Origin: Amycolatopsis eburnea
Lineage (GTDB): Bacteria; Actinomycetota; Actinomycetes; Mycobacteriales; Pseudonocardiaceae
Reading direction: 5' to 3'
NCBI RefSeq assembly: GCF_003937945.1
Contig: NZ_RSEC01000032.1
Coordinates: forward strand, 1-64,000
Length of the DNA: 64,000 nucleotides
In this document: in pieces, positions 52,774 through 61,015 of the stretch
Layout: each line of letters starts with the position of its first letter
How positions within the stretch are numbered: position 1 is the first letter of the stretch
Position numbers and translations under genes: made by a program
Notes under the pieces: model-generated
Databases searched by the model: none
Seen by the model: the letters and a program-made list of their open reading frames with translations, nothing else
What the model was told of the DNA's origin: nothing

Positions 52774-53175
52774 GCGGACGAGCTGGCATGTAAGCCGGAT
52801 CCTGTTCCCCGGTCGCCTCGCGGCTGCCGGGGCGGCGGTCATCCATCTCGGCCTGCCGTCGCCGGCAGGCTCCAGCGGCCTACCCGCAGGCTCGGACGGG
52901 CCGTCCTCGAACGCCTGCGCAGGAGCTCGTGAGCTCCCTCTTGGCCTTGCTCCGGGTGGGGTTTACCTAGCCGTCCCGGTCACCCGGGACGCTGGTGGTC
53001 TCTTACACCACCGTTTCACCCTTACCCCCGCCCGGAAGCGGGGGCGGTCTGTTTTCTGTGGCACTTTCCCGCGGGTCGCCCCGGGTTGCCGTTAGCAACC
53101 ACCCTGCCCTGTGGAGTCCGGACTTTCCTCGGGCCGGGTCGCCCCGGCCCGCGACCGCCCTGCCAGCTCGTCCGC
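52774..53175 (-). ncRNA. rnpB: RNase P RNA (type A)
   Basis: About 402 nt. P1 is formed by GCGGACGAGCTGGC at the 5' end (53175-53162) and its complement at the 3' end (52787-52774). Conserved elements in order on the minus strand: GAGGAAAGTCCGGACTCC (CR-I), ACAGAAAACAGACCG, GTAAGGGTGAAACGGTGG, TAAACCCCACCCGGAGCAAG, GAGGGAGC, and GGATCCGGCTTACATGCC near the 3' end. It is the catalytic RNA that trims tRNA 5' ends. All ORFs drawn through this region are accidental. Confidence 0.95.
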
Positions 53176-53190
53176 AGGCTGGATGGTAGC

Positions 53191-54402
53191 TCAGTAGCCG
53201 GCCGCCGCCTCGGTGTGGTGGCGGGCCGGTGCCGGGTGCTGGCGGGCCAGTTCGGCCGTCCAGTGCAGGACGGCGGCGGGGCTGTCGAGGCCGATGAGCC
53301 CGATCAGCTTGCCGTGGCGGACGAAGCCGGTGATCGGGCGGGTGCCGGGGACCGGGCTCTCCAGCAGGACCGTGTCGGTGCCGAGCGCGGGGCGGCCGGC
53401 GACCTGGATGCGGACGCCGTGCTGCTCGGACCAGTAGCGCGGCACCGGCGTGTACGGCCGGGCGTCCCGCGGGCCGGTGAGGAGGTTCTCCGCGGCCGCG
53501 CGGCTCATCTCCACGGCGTTGAGCCAGTGTTCGTCGCGCCGCGGCGCCGGGTCGTAGCGGAGGTTGGGCCAGCGGGCGACGTCGCCGGCCGCGACGATCG
53601 TGGACGAGCCGACGACGTGGCAGGTGGGTTCGCAGACGACGCCGTCGTCGAGGGGCAGCTTGGCGCCGCGCAGCCACGACACCGCCGGCACGCTGCCGAC
53701 CGCGACGACGACGCACGCGACGTCGAGCGCGCGGCCGTCGGCGAACTCGAGCCCGACCGACCGCGGGCCCGGCCGCCAGCGGCGGATCGTCGTGCCGGGT
53801 TCGAACTGGACGCCGCGGGCGGTGTGCAGCGCGGTGAGCCAGTCGCCGATGTCCGGGCCGAGGACGTCGGCCAGCAGTGGGCGCGACCGTCCGAAGAGGA
53901 CGACCCCGCGGCCGGTCTCGCGGAGGCTCGAAGCGACTTCGCAGCCGATGAAGCCGTCGCCGATCACCGCGACCGGGCCGGGGTTGCCCGCCAGGGCGCG
54001 CTGGAGGGCGACGGTGTCGGCGAGGGTGCGGACGACGACCACGCGCGGGTGGCCGTGCGGCGCGCCCGGCATGCGGCGGGGTTCGACGCCGGTGGCGATG
54101 ATCAAGCCGTCGTAGCGGAGTTCCTCGTCGCGGAGGTGGACGACCTGCCGGTGCGGGGACAGCGCCGTGACCGGGGTGTCGAACCGCCATTCGGCGTCGA
54201 CTTCGAGGGGGTCGGCGAGGAGGGTGTCGGCGCGGCTGACCGCGCCGGTGAGCAGCTGCTTGGACAGCGCCGGGCGGTGGTAGGCGATGCCGGGTTCGGC
54301 GCCGAGCACGACGACTTCGCCGTCGAACCCGAGTTCGCGCAGCCGTTCGGCGGCGCGCAGGCCGGCCAGCCCGGCTCCGGCGATGACGATGCGTTCGGTC
54401 AT
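53191..54402 (-). CDS. FAD-dependent ferredoxin reductase-like oxidoreductase
   Basis: 403 residues. FAD-binding IVIAGAGLAGLRAAERL at the N-terminus, NAD(P)-binding VAVIGDGFIGCEVASSLRE in the middle, and GDVARWPN as the second FAD motif; C-terminal domain with a conserved GLIGLDSP turn. It belongs to the putidaredoxin/rhodocoxin reductase group, which passes electrons from NAD(P)H to a ferredoxin. The partner ferredoxin is fused to the membrane protein encoded just upstream; the two genes overlap by 4 nt (ATGA). Confidence 0.9.
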   Translation of the reverse strand: MTERIVIAGAGLAGLRAAERLRELGFDGEVVVLGAEPGIAYHRPALSKQLLTGAVSRADTLLADPLEVDAEWRFDTPVTALSPHRQVVHLRDEELRYDGLIIATGVEPRRMPGAPHGHPRVVVVRTLADTVALQRALAGNPGPVAVIGDGFIGCEVASSLRETGRGVVLFGRSRPLLADVLGPDIGDWLTALHTARGVQFEPGTTIRRWRPGPRSVGLEFADGRALDVACVVVAVGSVPAVSWLRGAKLPLDDGVVCEPTCHVVGSSTIVAAGDVARWPNLRYDPAPRRDEHWLNAVEMSRAAAENLLTGPRDARPYTPVPRYWSEQHGVRIQVAGRPALGTDTVLLESPVPGTRPITGFVRHGKLIGLIGLDSPAAVLHWTAELARQHPAPARHHTEAAAGY

Positions 54403-55199
54403 CTGGTCGCTCCCAGCAGGTGGATGGCGCGCATGGGACAGGCGCGCGCGGCGGCGCGGACGTTCGGGACCTCCCCCGCCTCCGGGCGTTCCTCGTACTC
54501 GAGCCGGCCGTCCTGACCGAGCTGGAACACCTGCGGGGCCTCGCTTTGGCAGACGCCGTAGGCGTGGCAGCGGTGGCTGTCGACGTCCACGCGCAGGGCC
54601 GACGGCTCCGCCTCGGGCGGGGTGACCAGCCCGGCGCGGGCGAGCACCGCGGCGGGCAGCACCCGCAGCACCGACAGCAGCACCGGCGGGACGAGCAGGG
54701 TGATCCCGGCGAGCCAGACGACGGCGAGGTGCCCGCTCGAGACGGCGCCGAGCCAGGCGTGCACGGCGAGCAGGCCGACGGCGAGGTAGCCGGCCTGGTG
54801 GAAGCGCAGCCAGCGGGCTTCGCGCGCGCCGCGGCGCAGCCCCGCCGTCACGGACACGGCGAGCACCAGCTCGAGGCCGGCGATGCCGATGGCGTGCCGC
54901 GGGACGCCGTCGTAGAACGGGAGCAGCAGGTCCGCGACGCCGAACGGGTCGTCCTCGAGGAAGAGGAACGTCAGCCCGTGCACGGTGCCGGTGGCGAGGG
55001 TGAACGCGGCGAGCAGCACGTGCCCGGTGCGCAGCGCGTCCTGGCCGCTGAAGCGGCGGACCCACCCGGTGGCGGCGAGCACGCCCCAGCACAGGGTGAG
55101 GCACATGCAGAGGTAGGTGAGCCGGCCGGACAGCGCGGCCGCCTCGGCGATCCCGGTGTCGTGCGGCGACACCGGGACCAGCGCGGCTGAGGGGGACAT
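54399..55199 (-). CDS. haem-type membrane domain fused to a ferredoxin
   Basis: 266 residues. Residues 20-195 hold about six TM segments of the ferric reductase/cytochrome b type with spaced histidines (TGHVLLAAF, GTVHGLTF, RFHQAGYL, AVHAWLG) that could bind two haems. Residues 200-266 are a small ferredoxin: DSHRCHAYGVCQSEAPQVF and ACPMRAIHL give a CxxxxxC...C(P) set, the pattern of 3Fe-4S (or 4Fe-4S) P450-type ferredoxins. With the coupled FAD reductase it makes a short NAD(P)H-FAD-FeS-haem chain across the membrane. Acceptor unknown (ferric iron or oxygen are possible). Confidence 0.82.
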   Translation of the reverse strand: MSPSAALVPVSPHDTGIAEAAALSGRLTYLCMCLTLCWGVLAATGWVRRFSGQDALRTGHVLLAAFTLATGTVHGLTFLFLEDDPFGVADLLLPFYDGVPRHAIGIAGLELVLAVSVTAGLRRGAREARWLRFHQAGYLAVGLLAVHAWLGAVSSGHLAVVWLAGITLLVPPVLLSVLRVLPAAVLARAGLVTPPEAEPSALRVDVDSHRCHAYGVCQSEAPQVFQLGQDGRLEYEERPEAGEVPNVRAAARACPMRAIHLLGATR

Positions 55200-55206
55200 G
55201 GGCGGC

Positions 55207-55875
55207 TTACCTCCGGGGGCGCGGCGGGGTCCTGCCGGGAGTTCCGAGCAGGCGGAGCAGGCCGAACGTGGCCGCGGCGGCGAGGGCCACGAGAACGGCG
55301 CCGGCGGTGAAGTCGCCGGCGCCGAGGGTGTCGGCTTCGGTGGCGGAAACGAGCAGGGACGTGGTCTCGGCGAGCCCGGTGCTCTCCAGGAGCGTCAGGT
55401 GCCCGAGCGCGGTGTCCACGGCGGTCTGGGCGAACGCGCGGACGTCGTCGTCGCGGGTGCCGGCGCGGACGTCGGAGGCGAGCGCGAAGAGGCTGCCGTA
55501 CTCGGCGCGCAGCCGGTTGACGTAGGCGCGGTCGAACGCGTCGCCGGAGTCCGCGCCGATTTCGTCGGCCCAGGCGCGTTCCTGGCCGGTCGGCTCCCCC
55601 GGCAGGGTGATCGCGAGCCGGTCGGCGACCGCGCGCAGGGCGACGTCGAGGCGAGCCTGGTCGTCGGCGATGCGGACGGCGACGGCGCGGACCCGGCGGT
55701 TGGTGGCCCGCTCGGCGGCGAGCCTGCTCGACGGCCCGGCCCACAGCGTGTGCTGCTTCAGCCGGGTCAGCAGCGCGCGGTCGGTCTGCTGCAGTTCGCC
55801 GGCGGACGCCGGGAGCGCGCAGCCGAGCGCGAATGCGGCCGCGGCGGCCAGCAGCGCCACGAATCGGAGCGGCAT
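55207..55875 (-). CDS. exported DUF4142 protein
   Basis: 222 residues. Signal peptide (MPLRFVALLAAAAAFALGCALPASA), a ferritin-like all-helical DUF4142 domain (about 27-170: TDRALLTRLKQHTLWAGPSSRLA, VRIADDQARLDVALRAVADRL, FAQTAVDTALGHLTLLE) and one C-terminal TM helix followed by a basic tail (LGTPGRTPPRPRR). So it is anchored outside the membrane. DUF4142 function is unknown. ATG at 55875 follows AAGGGA. First gene of the electron-transfer operon, 7 nt before the next. Confidence 0.82.
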   Translation of the reverse strand: MPLRFVALLAAAAAFALGCALPASAGELQQTDRALLTRLKQHTLWAGPSSRLAAERATNRRVRAVAVRIADDQARLDVALRAVADRLAITLPGEPTGQERAWADEIGADSGDAFDRAYVNRLRAEYGSLFALASDVRAGTRDDDVRAFAQTAVDTALGHLTLLESTGLAETTSLLVSATEADTLGAGDFTAGAVLVALAAAATFGLLRLLGTPGRTPPRPRR

Positions 55876-55949
55876 CCCCGTTGTCCCTTCGCGATGGAGT
55901 CCTCACCGGGAGCTACGGGAGAAAGGTGCCTTCCGGTTCTCGCCGTCAC

Positions 55950-55978
55950 CTTTTAGTGACCTGTGACGTGCATCACAA
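55950..55978 (-). promoter_or_regulatory. candidate promoter of the DUF4142 operon overlapped by a CRP-like site
   Basis: Minus strand: -35 TTGTGA (55973-55978), 17-nt spacer, -10 TAAAAG (55950-55955). The site TGTGACGTGCATCACA (55962-55977), a perfect CRP-type TGTGA-N6-TCACA palindrome, overlaps the -35. A Crp protein bound here would probably repress this operon and could activate the divergent sigma-factor gene. Confidence 0.5.
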
Positions 55979-56091
55979 GACACATTCTGAACCAATAGGG
56001 CACGCAAACTAATGCATATGGCCCATTAAGTGCTTTTGCGCTACGCTCCGATGGCCCCACGGTCCGCCAGTCAGGTGAGGTTGCGAGCTTT

Positions 56092-56658
56092 ATGGAAGCA
56101 CTGGGCAGAGAAAGTCGCGGCCCCGTCCGCTACGCCTCGTCCGCCGTCGCGCCCAGCCCGGCGGACGATCTCGTCCCGTTGCTCTACAAGGACTTCCGCG
56201 CCACGCTGTTTTCGCAGGTACTGGCCCTGACCAACCACGACCGGCAGTGGACCGAAGACGTGGTGCAGGAGACCATGATCCGCGCGTGGCAGCACTCGGA
56301 CACCCTCGAACGCGAGCCCGGAATGCTGCGCGGCTGGCTGCTCACGGTGGCCCGCCGGATCGTCATCGACGGCTGGAGAAATCGCCGCGTCCGCCCGCAG
56401 GAGGTCGCTCTGGAGATCCCGGAAAACGCCGAGTCCGCCGATCGCGCGGACAGTTCGTTAGCCGCACTAACGATTACTCGGGCATTGGGAGAACTGGACG
56501 CGAAATACCAGTCGGTCATCCACGAGACGTACCTCGCCGGAAACACCGTCCGGCGCGCGGCGGAAATTCTGGGAATTCCGGAGGGAACCGTGAAATCGCG
56601 GTTGTACACGGCGATGCGGCAATTGCGGAAGGCGCTCGGGGAAGTGGCGGCGCGATGA
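56092..56658 (+). CDS. ECF sigma factor
   Basis: 188 residues. Region 2 (LVPLLYKDFRATLFSQVLAL, TEDVVQETMIRAWQH, LRGWLLTVARRIVIDGWR) and region 4 (LDAKYQSVIHETYLAGNTVR, AEILGIPEGTVKSRLYTAMRQLR) are complete. It resembles the SigL/SigK-type ECF group. ATG at 56092 follows AGGTGAGG at a slightly long spacing. The anti-sigma gene overlaps its stop by 4 nt. The 216-nt upstream region holds the CRP-like site but no clear plus-strand promoter. Confidence 0.9.
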   Translation: MEALGRESRGPVRYASSAVAPSPADDLVPLLYKDFRATLFSQVLALTNHDRQWTEDVVQETMIRAWQHSDTLEREPGMLRGWLLTVARRIVIDGWRNRRVRPQEVALEIPENAESADRADSSLAALTITRALGELDAKYQSVIHETYLAGNTVRRAAEILGIPEGTVKSRLYTAMRQLRKALGEVAAR

Positions 56659-56984
56659 GGGGGAAGCACCGGGACGCCGCGGCGCACGCGCTCGGCGTCC
56701 TGGACGACCCGGCGGAGTTCGCAGCGCATTTGCGGGACTGCGCCCGCTGCCGGGTCGCGGTCGCCGGGTTCCGCTCGGTGGGCGACGCGCTGGCGGAGGC
56801 GGACCGGCTCGGGTACCTGCCTCGCGGCGGCTCGGCCGGTCCCGGCTACCCGCTGCCCGTCGGGGGGCCGGCGGGCGGGGCGGACCGGTTCGCATCGGCT
56901 GCGTCCATCGTCTCCCCCGCTCGTGTCGTGGCCGGTTCCGGCCGCGCTCCGCGGGATCTCCCCTGGTCGGCCGGATTCCAGTAG
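56655..56984 (+). CDS. soluble zinc-binding anti-sigma factor
   Basis: 109 residues. The anti-sigma ZAS motif is His25-x3-Cys29-x2-Cys32 (AAHLRDCARCRVAV) in a short helical domain (residues 5-50). The rest is a Gly/Pro-rich, probably disordered tail without a TM segment, so release may depend on redox or zinc loss rather than proteolysis at the membrane. ATGA overlap with the sigma gene means coupled synthesis. Confidence 0.82.
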   Translation: MRGKHRDAAAHALGVLDDPAEFAAHLRDCARCRVAVAGFRSVGDALAEADRLGYLPRGGSAGPGYPLPVGGPAGGADRFASAASIVSPARVVAGSGRAPRDLPWSAGFQ

Positions 56985-57000
56985 TCTGCCCCAACCCAAC

Positions 57001-59802
57001 ATGAAAGTCCTTACGGTGGATACCGAAGTAAATCCCGAGCACCCCGTCAGCGGGGCTTCGGTACCGAAGCGCCCCGCCCCGCGGCTCCCCGGCCGCGAGC
57101 CCGAGCTCAGCCGTCTGACCAGCCTCTTCCCGGCCGCGCTCGGCGGCCGGGCGGCCAGCGCGGTGCTGGTCGGCGAGTTCGGCATGGGCAAGAGCGCCAC
57201 CCTGCACACCGCCGCGGCCCTGGCCGCGGACGCGGGCTTCACCGTCGCGATCGCCACCGGGTCGCGGCTGGAGAGCCACCTGGCGGGCGGGCTCGCGCGC
57301 CAGCTCGCGGACGCGCTGAGCGACCCCGCCACGCCCCGCCCGCGCGCGGCGGACCTGTGCGGGCCCGCCGGGGAGAGCGAAGCGCTCGAGCTCTTCTTCG
57401 GGATCGTCCGCGAGGCGGCCGGCCGGGGGCCGCTGTTCCTCGGCATCGACAACGTGCACCTCGCCGACGCCTGGTCCATGCGGTGCCTCGCCTACATCCG
57501 CAACCGCGTGGCCGGCCTGCCGGTGCTGATCATCCTGACCACGCTGACCGGGCACCCGCCACACCACGAGGTCGCGCTGCTGGAGATGGCGGGCTGCACG
57601 CCGGCGTCGATCACCCTGAACGGCCTCGGCGACGCGGCCGCCGCCGAGATCCTCGGCCTCGCGCCCGGCGAGCTCGCCACCGCGTGCCGGGAAGCGACCG
57701 GCGGCAACCCGTACCTGCTGCAGGCCCTGCGGCCGCGGCTGCTGCCCGGCGCGGACCCGCACGAGCTCGGCTCGTCGCTGATCGGCCAGGTGCTCCACAC
57801 GCGGATGCAGGAGTTCCCGCACGCACCGGAAATCCTGCACGCGGCCGCGATCCTCGGCGAGGACGCCGCGTTCGACCTGCTGGCCCAGCTCGCCGGCGTC
57901 GACGAGCTCGACGCGTTGCAGGCGATCGACACGATGGTCCGGCTGCACGTGCTCACCAACAGCAACCGGCCGGCGCTGACCTACTCGTTCGTGCGCAACT
58001 CCCTGCTCAAGGACATGCCGCAGACCACCCGCGCGGTCAACCACGGGCGCGCGGCGAAGCTGCTGTCGGAGACCGGCGCGCCGGTCGAGCGCGTCGCCGC
58101 GCACCTGCTGGAGGCGACGTCGATCCGGATCCCGTGGGGCGTGGACGTGCTGCGGCTGAGCGCGCGCGACGCCGTGTTCTCCGGACGGCCCGAGCTGGCC
58201 GCCCGGCACCTGCGGCGGGCGCTGGCGGAACGGCTGTCGTCCGGGCGCCGGGTCGCGGTGCTGCTGCAGCTGGCGCACGCGGAGTTCCAGACCGACCCAC
58301 CGGCCGCGGCCAAGCGCGTGCGGGAAGCGGTCGACACGATCAGCAACCGCGAGACGGCCGCGTTCATCGCCAGCGCGATGCTGCTGTCCCTCTGCGGCGG
58401 GCAGGACGCCCGGCTGGGGATCAGCGCGGCGGGCCAGATCGCGGCGCGGCTCGACGCCGGCGGGCCGGACGCCGTCTGGCCGCTGCTGTGCATGACCTAC
58501 CTCGCCGAGGCGGGCAGCAGGCTCGGCCCGCCCCCGGAGTTCCGCGACTTCGAGGAGCAGTGGGCGCCGCTGACCGACCCGGCGGCGCAGCGCAGCCGTT
58601 CGGCGCTGCTGGCGCTCGACGCCGTCCGCAGCGGCGAGTCGGCGCAGGACGCACTCGGGCACTTCGCGGACGTGATGGCGGGCGACGACGGCGAGCTGTT
58701 CGAGCAGCACTACTTCTTCACCCTCGCCACCGCGGTGCTCGCGGACGAACCCGCCCACGTCGACCGGCTGTGCCGCGTCCTCGACGTCGAGCGCGAGCCG
58801 TGGGACGTGCACGTGCCGCACGGCGCGCTGCCCACCCTGGCCCGCGGGATCGCGCTGCAGGCCAGCGGCGACCTGCAGCGCGCGAGCGTCCACTTCGAAT
58901 CGCTGCTGCGCCGCTTCGACGAGCGCGGCGGCACGACGACGTGCCCGGTCGGGGTGCTGTGCGCGGCGAGGCTCGTCGAGTGCTGGGTGGACCTGGGCCG
59001 GTTCGAGGCGGCGACGTCGCTGCTGGACCGGATGGACTTCGTGGCCAGCCAGGGCCTGTTCACGCACACGTACCTGCTGTACGCGCGGGGCCGCCTGCGC
59101 GTCGCCACCGGGTACACCCGCTTCGGGTTCGAGGACCTGCTCAGCTGCGGGCGGCGGCTGGCCCACCACGGCATGCGGTTCCCGGGGTTCGTGCCGTGGC
59201 GCGCGCACGCCGCGCGGGCCGCGCTCGCACTCGGCCAGGCCGACGACGCGGCGCGGCTGGCGGAGGAGGACAGCACCGCGGCGGCTCGCTGGGGCGCGGC
59301 GCGGCCGCTGGGCACGGCGTTGACGACGCTGGGTCTCGTGCGCGAGGACGACGAAGCCGAGCGCGCGCTGACCAAGGCGATCACGACGCTGCGGACGTCC
59401 CCGGCGCGGCTGCAGCTGGCGACGGCGCTGACCGAGCTGGGCAGCCTGCAGGCGCGGCACGGCCAGTCCGAAAAGGCCATCGAAACGCTGCGGCAGGCGG
59501 TGGAGCTGAGCGAGCACTGCGGCGCCCGGCCGCTCGCCCGCCGCGCGGCGGAGGAGCTGCGCTCGGCCCGGCGCGCGCTGACCCCGGCCAAGGACAACGA
59601 ACACGGCTTGACGCGGCAGGAAAACCGCATCGCGGTGATGGCCGCGCAGGGCCTGACCAACCGCGAAATCGCGACGGCGCTGCACCTGACCCGGCGCACG
59701 GTGGAGCTGCACCTGTCGGGCGCGTACCGGAAGCTCGGCATTCCCGGCCGCGCGGAACTCGGTGGCGCGCTGGCCAAGTCCCACCGTGCGGACGCGCGTT
59801 GA
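57001..59802 (+). CDS. large ATP-binding LuxR-family regulator (LAL type)
   Basis: 933 residues. AAA/STAND ATPase at the N-terminus: Walker A VGEFGMGKS (about 57-65), Walker B LFLGIDNVHLADAW (about 155); then a long region of TPR-like helices (about 350-860); then a LuxR helix-turn-helix (TRQENRIAVMAAQGLTNREIA, TVELHLSGAYRKLGI). LAL regulators are often activators tied to secondary metabolism. ATG at 57001 has no ribosome site and a -10-like TAGTCT lies 14-19 nt upstream, so it may be leaderless; alternatively it is read through from the anti-sigma gene 16 nt away. Confidence 0.87.
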   Translation: MKVLTVDTEVNPEHPVSGASVPKRPAPRLPGREPELSRLTSLFPAALGGRAASAVLVGEFGMGKSATLHTAAALAADAGFTVAIATGSRLESHLAGGLARQLADALSDPATPRPRAADLCGPAGESEALELFFGIVREAAGRGPLFLGIDNVHLADAWSMRCLAYIRNRVAGLPVLIILTTLTGHPPHHEVALLEMAGCTPASITLNGLGDAAAAEILGLAPGELATACREATGGNPYLLQALRPRLLPGADPHELGSSLIGQVLHTRMQEFPHAPEILHAAAILGEDAAFDLLAQLAGVDELDALQAIDTMVRLHVLTNSNRPALTYSFVRNSLLKDMPQTTRAVNHGRAAKLLSETGAPVERVAAHLLEATSIRIPWGVDVLRLSARDAVFSGRPELAARHLRRALAERLSSGRRVAVLLQLAHAEFQTDPPAAAKRVREAVDTISNRETAAFIASAMLLSLCGGQDARLGISAAGQIAARLDAGGPDAVWPLLCMTYLAEAGSRLGPPPEFRDFEEQWAPLTDPAAQRSRSALLALDAVRSGESAQDALGHFADVMAGDDGELFEQHYFFTLATAVLADEPAHVDRLCRVLDVEREPWDVHVPHGALPTLARGIALQASGDLQRASVHFESLLRRFDERGGTTTCPVGVLCAARLVECWVDLGRFEAATSLLDRMDFVASQGLFTHTYLLYARGRLRVATGYTRFGFEDLLSCGRRLAHHGMRFPGFVPWRAHAARAALALGQADDAARLAEEDSTAAARWGAARPLGTALTTLGLVREDDEAERALTKAITTLRTSPARLQLATALTELGSLQARHGQSEKAIETLRQAVELSEHCGARPLARRAAEELRSARRALTPAKDNEHGLTRQENRIAVMAAQGLTNREIATALHLTRRTVELHLSGAYRKLGIPGRAELGGALAKSHRADAR

Positions 59803-59833
59803 CCCGATTCCGGGTCGTTGCTCTACTCGGGCC

Positions 59834-60946
59834 ATGTCGTTCGAAGAACCGTTGAAATTCGCCTACTGGGTCCCGAACGTGAGTGGTGGCCTCGTCACGT
59901 CCGACATCGAGCAGCGGACGGACTGGGGCTACGAGTACAACCGGCAGCTGGCCGTGCTGGCCGAGAACAGCGGGTTCGAGTACGCGCTTTCCCAGGTCCG
60001 CTACACCGCGAGCTACGGCGCGGCCTACCAGCACGAGTCGACCGGGTTCAGCCTGGCGCTCTTGCTTGCCACGCAACGCTTGAAGGTGATCGCGGCCGTC
60101 CACCCCGGACTGTGGCACCCCGGCGTGCTGGCGAAGTTCATCGCGAGCGCCGACGTCATTTCCGGCGGCCGCGCGGCGGTGAACGTGGTCAGCGGCTGGT
60201 TCAAGGGCGAATTCACCGGCCTCGGCGAACCGTGGCTGGAGCACGACGAGCGCTACCGCCGGTCGGAGGAGTTCATCCGCGTCCTGCGCGAACTCTGGAC
60301 CAGTGACCACGCGGAGTTCCGCGGCGACTTCTACCGCATCCACGACTTCGACATCAAGCCGAAACCGGTCGCGGCCCCGCACCCGGAGATCTTCCAGGGC
60401 GGCAATTCGACGGCGGCGCGGAAGCTGGCCGGGAGCGTCTCGGACTGGTACTTCAGCAACGGCAAGGACTTCGACGGGTTCAGCGAGCAGGTTTCGGAAG
60501 TTCGCGGCTACGCGTCGGAGAATTCGCGGACCGTCCGATTCGGACTGAACGGGTTCGTGATCGCGCGTTCGTCCGAGAGCGAGGCTCGCGCGGTGCTGAA
60601 GGAGATCGTCGAGAAGGCCAACGTCGAGGCGGTCGAGGGTTTCCGGTCGGCGGTGGCACAGGCTGGCAAGTCCACTTCGGACGCGAAGGGGATGTGGGCG
60701 GACTCGGAGTTCGAGGACCTGGTGCAGTACAACGACGGCTTCCGGACGAAGCTGATCGGCACCCCGGAGCAGATCGCCGACCGCGCGATCGAGTACAAGA
60801 AGCGCGGGGCGAACCTGCTGCTGCTCGGGTTCCTGCACTACCTGAAGGACGTGGAGCACTTCGGCAAGGAGGTGCTGCCGGTGATCCGGGCGAAGGAACA
60901 GGACCTGGCCCGAGGTGCGGCGACACCGGAGCCGCTGGGAGTCTGA
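59834..60946 (+). CDS. sfnG: FMNH2-dependent dimethylsulfone monooxygenase-like (SfnG)
   Basis: 370 residues, luciferase-like TIM barrel. The N-terminal sequence KFAYWVPNVSGGLVTSDIEQ and YALSQVRYTASYGAAYQHES are characteristic of SfnG, which converts dimethylsulfone to methanesulfinate and so makes organic sulfur usable. FMN-site segments include AAVHPGLWHPGVLAKFIAS and AVNVVSGWFKGEF. No SsuD/MsuD partner or flavin reductase is near. ATG at 59834 is the natural start, 31 nt after the LuxR-type gene. Confidence 0.87.
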   Translation: MSFEEPLKFAYWVPNVSGGLVTSDIEQRTDWGYEYNRQLAVLAENSGFEYALSQVRYTASYGAAYQHESTGFSLALLLATQRLKVIAAVHPGLWHPGVLAKFIASADVISGGRAAVNVVSGWFKGEFTGLGEPWLEHDERYRRSEEFIRVLRELWTSDHAEFRGDFYRIHDFDIKPKPVAAPHPEIFQGGNSTAARKLAGSVSDWYFSNGKDFDGFSEQVSEVRGYASENSRTVRFGLNGFVIARSSESEARAVLKEIVEKANVEAVEGFRSAVAQAGKSTSDAKGMWADSEFEDLVQYNDGFRTKLIGTPEQIADRAIEYKKRGANLLLLGFLHYLKDVEHFGKEVLPVIRAKEQDLARGAATPEPLGV

Positions 60947-61015
60947 GGCCGCGGCCCGGCCGCCGCGGCCGTGGTCACCGGGCTGCCTGGCGTGGCCGTC
61001 GATTAGCTTAGGCGG

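Noticed and set aside
52661..53189. ORFs across the rnpB region
   Set aside because: The sequence is RNase P RNA with its conserved elements; the ORFs are accidental.
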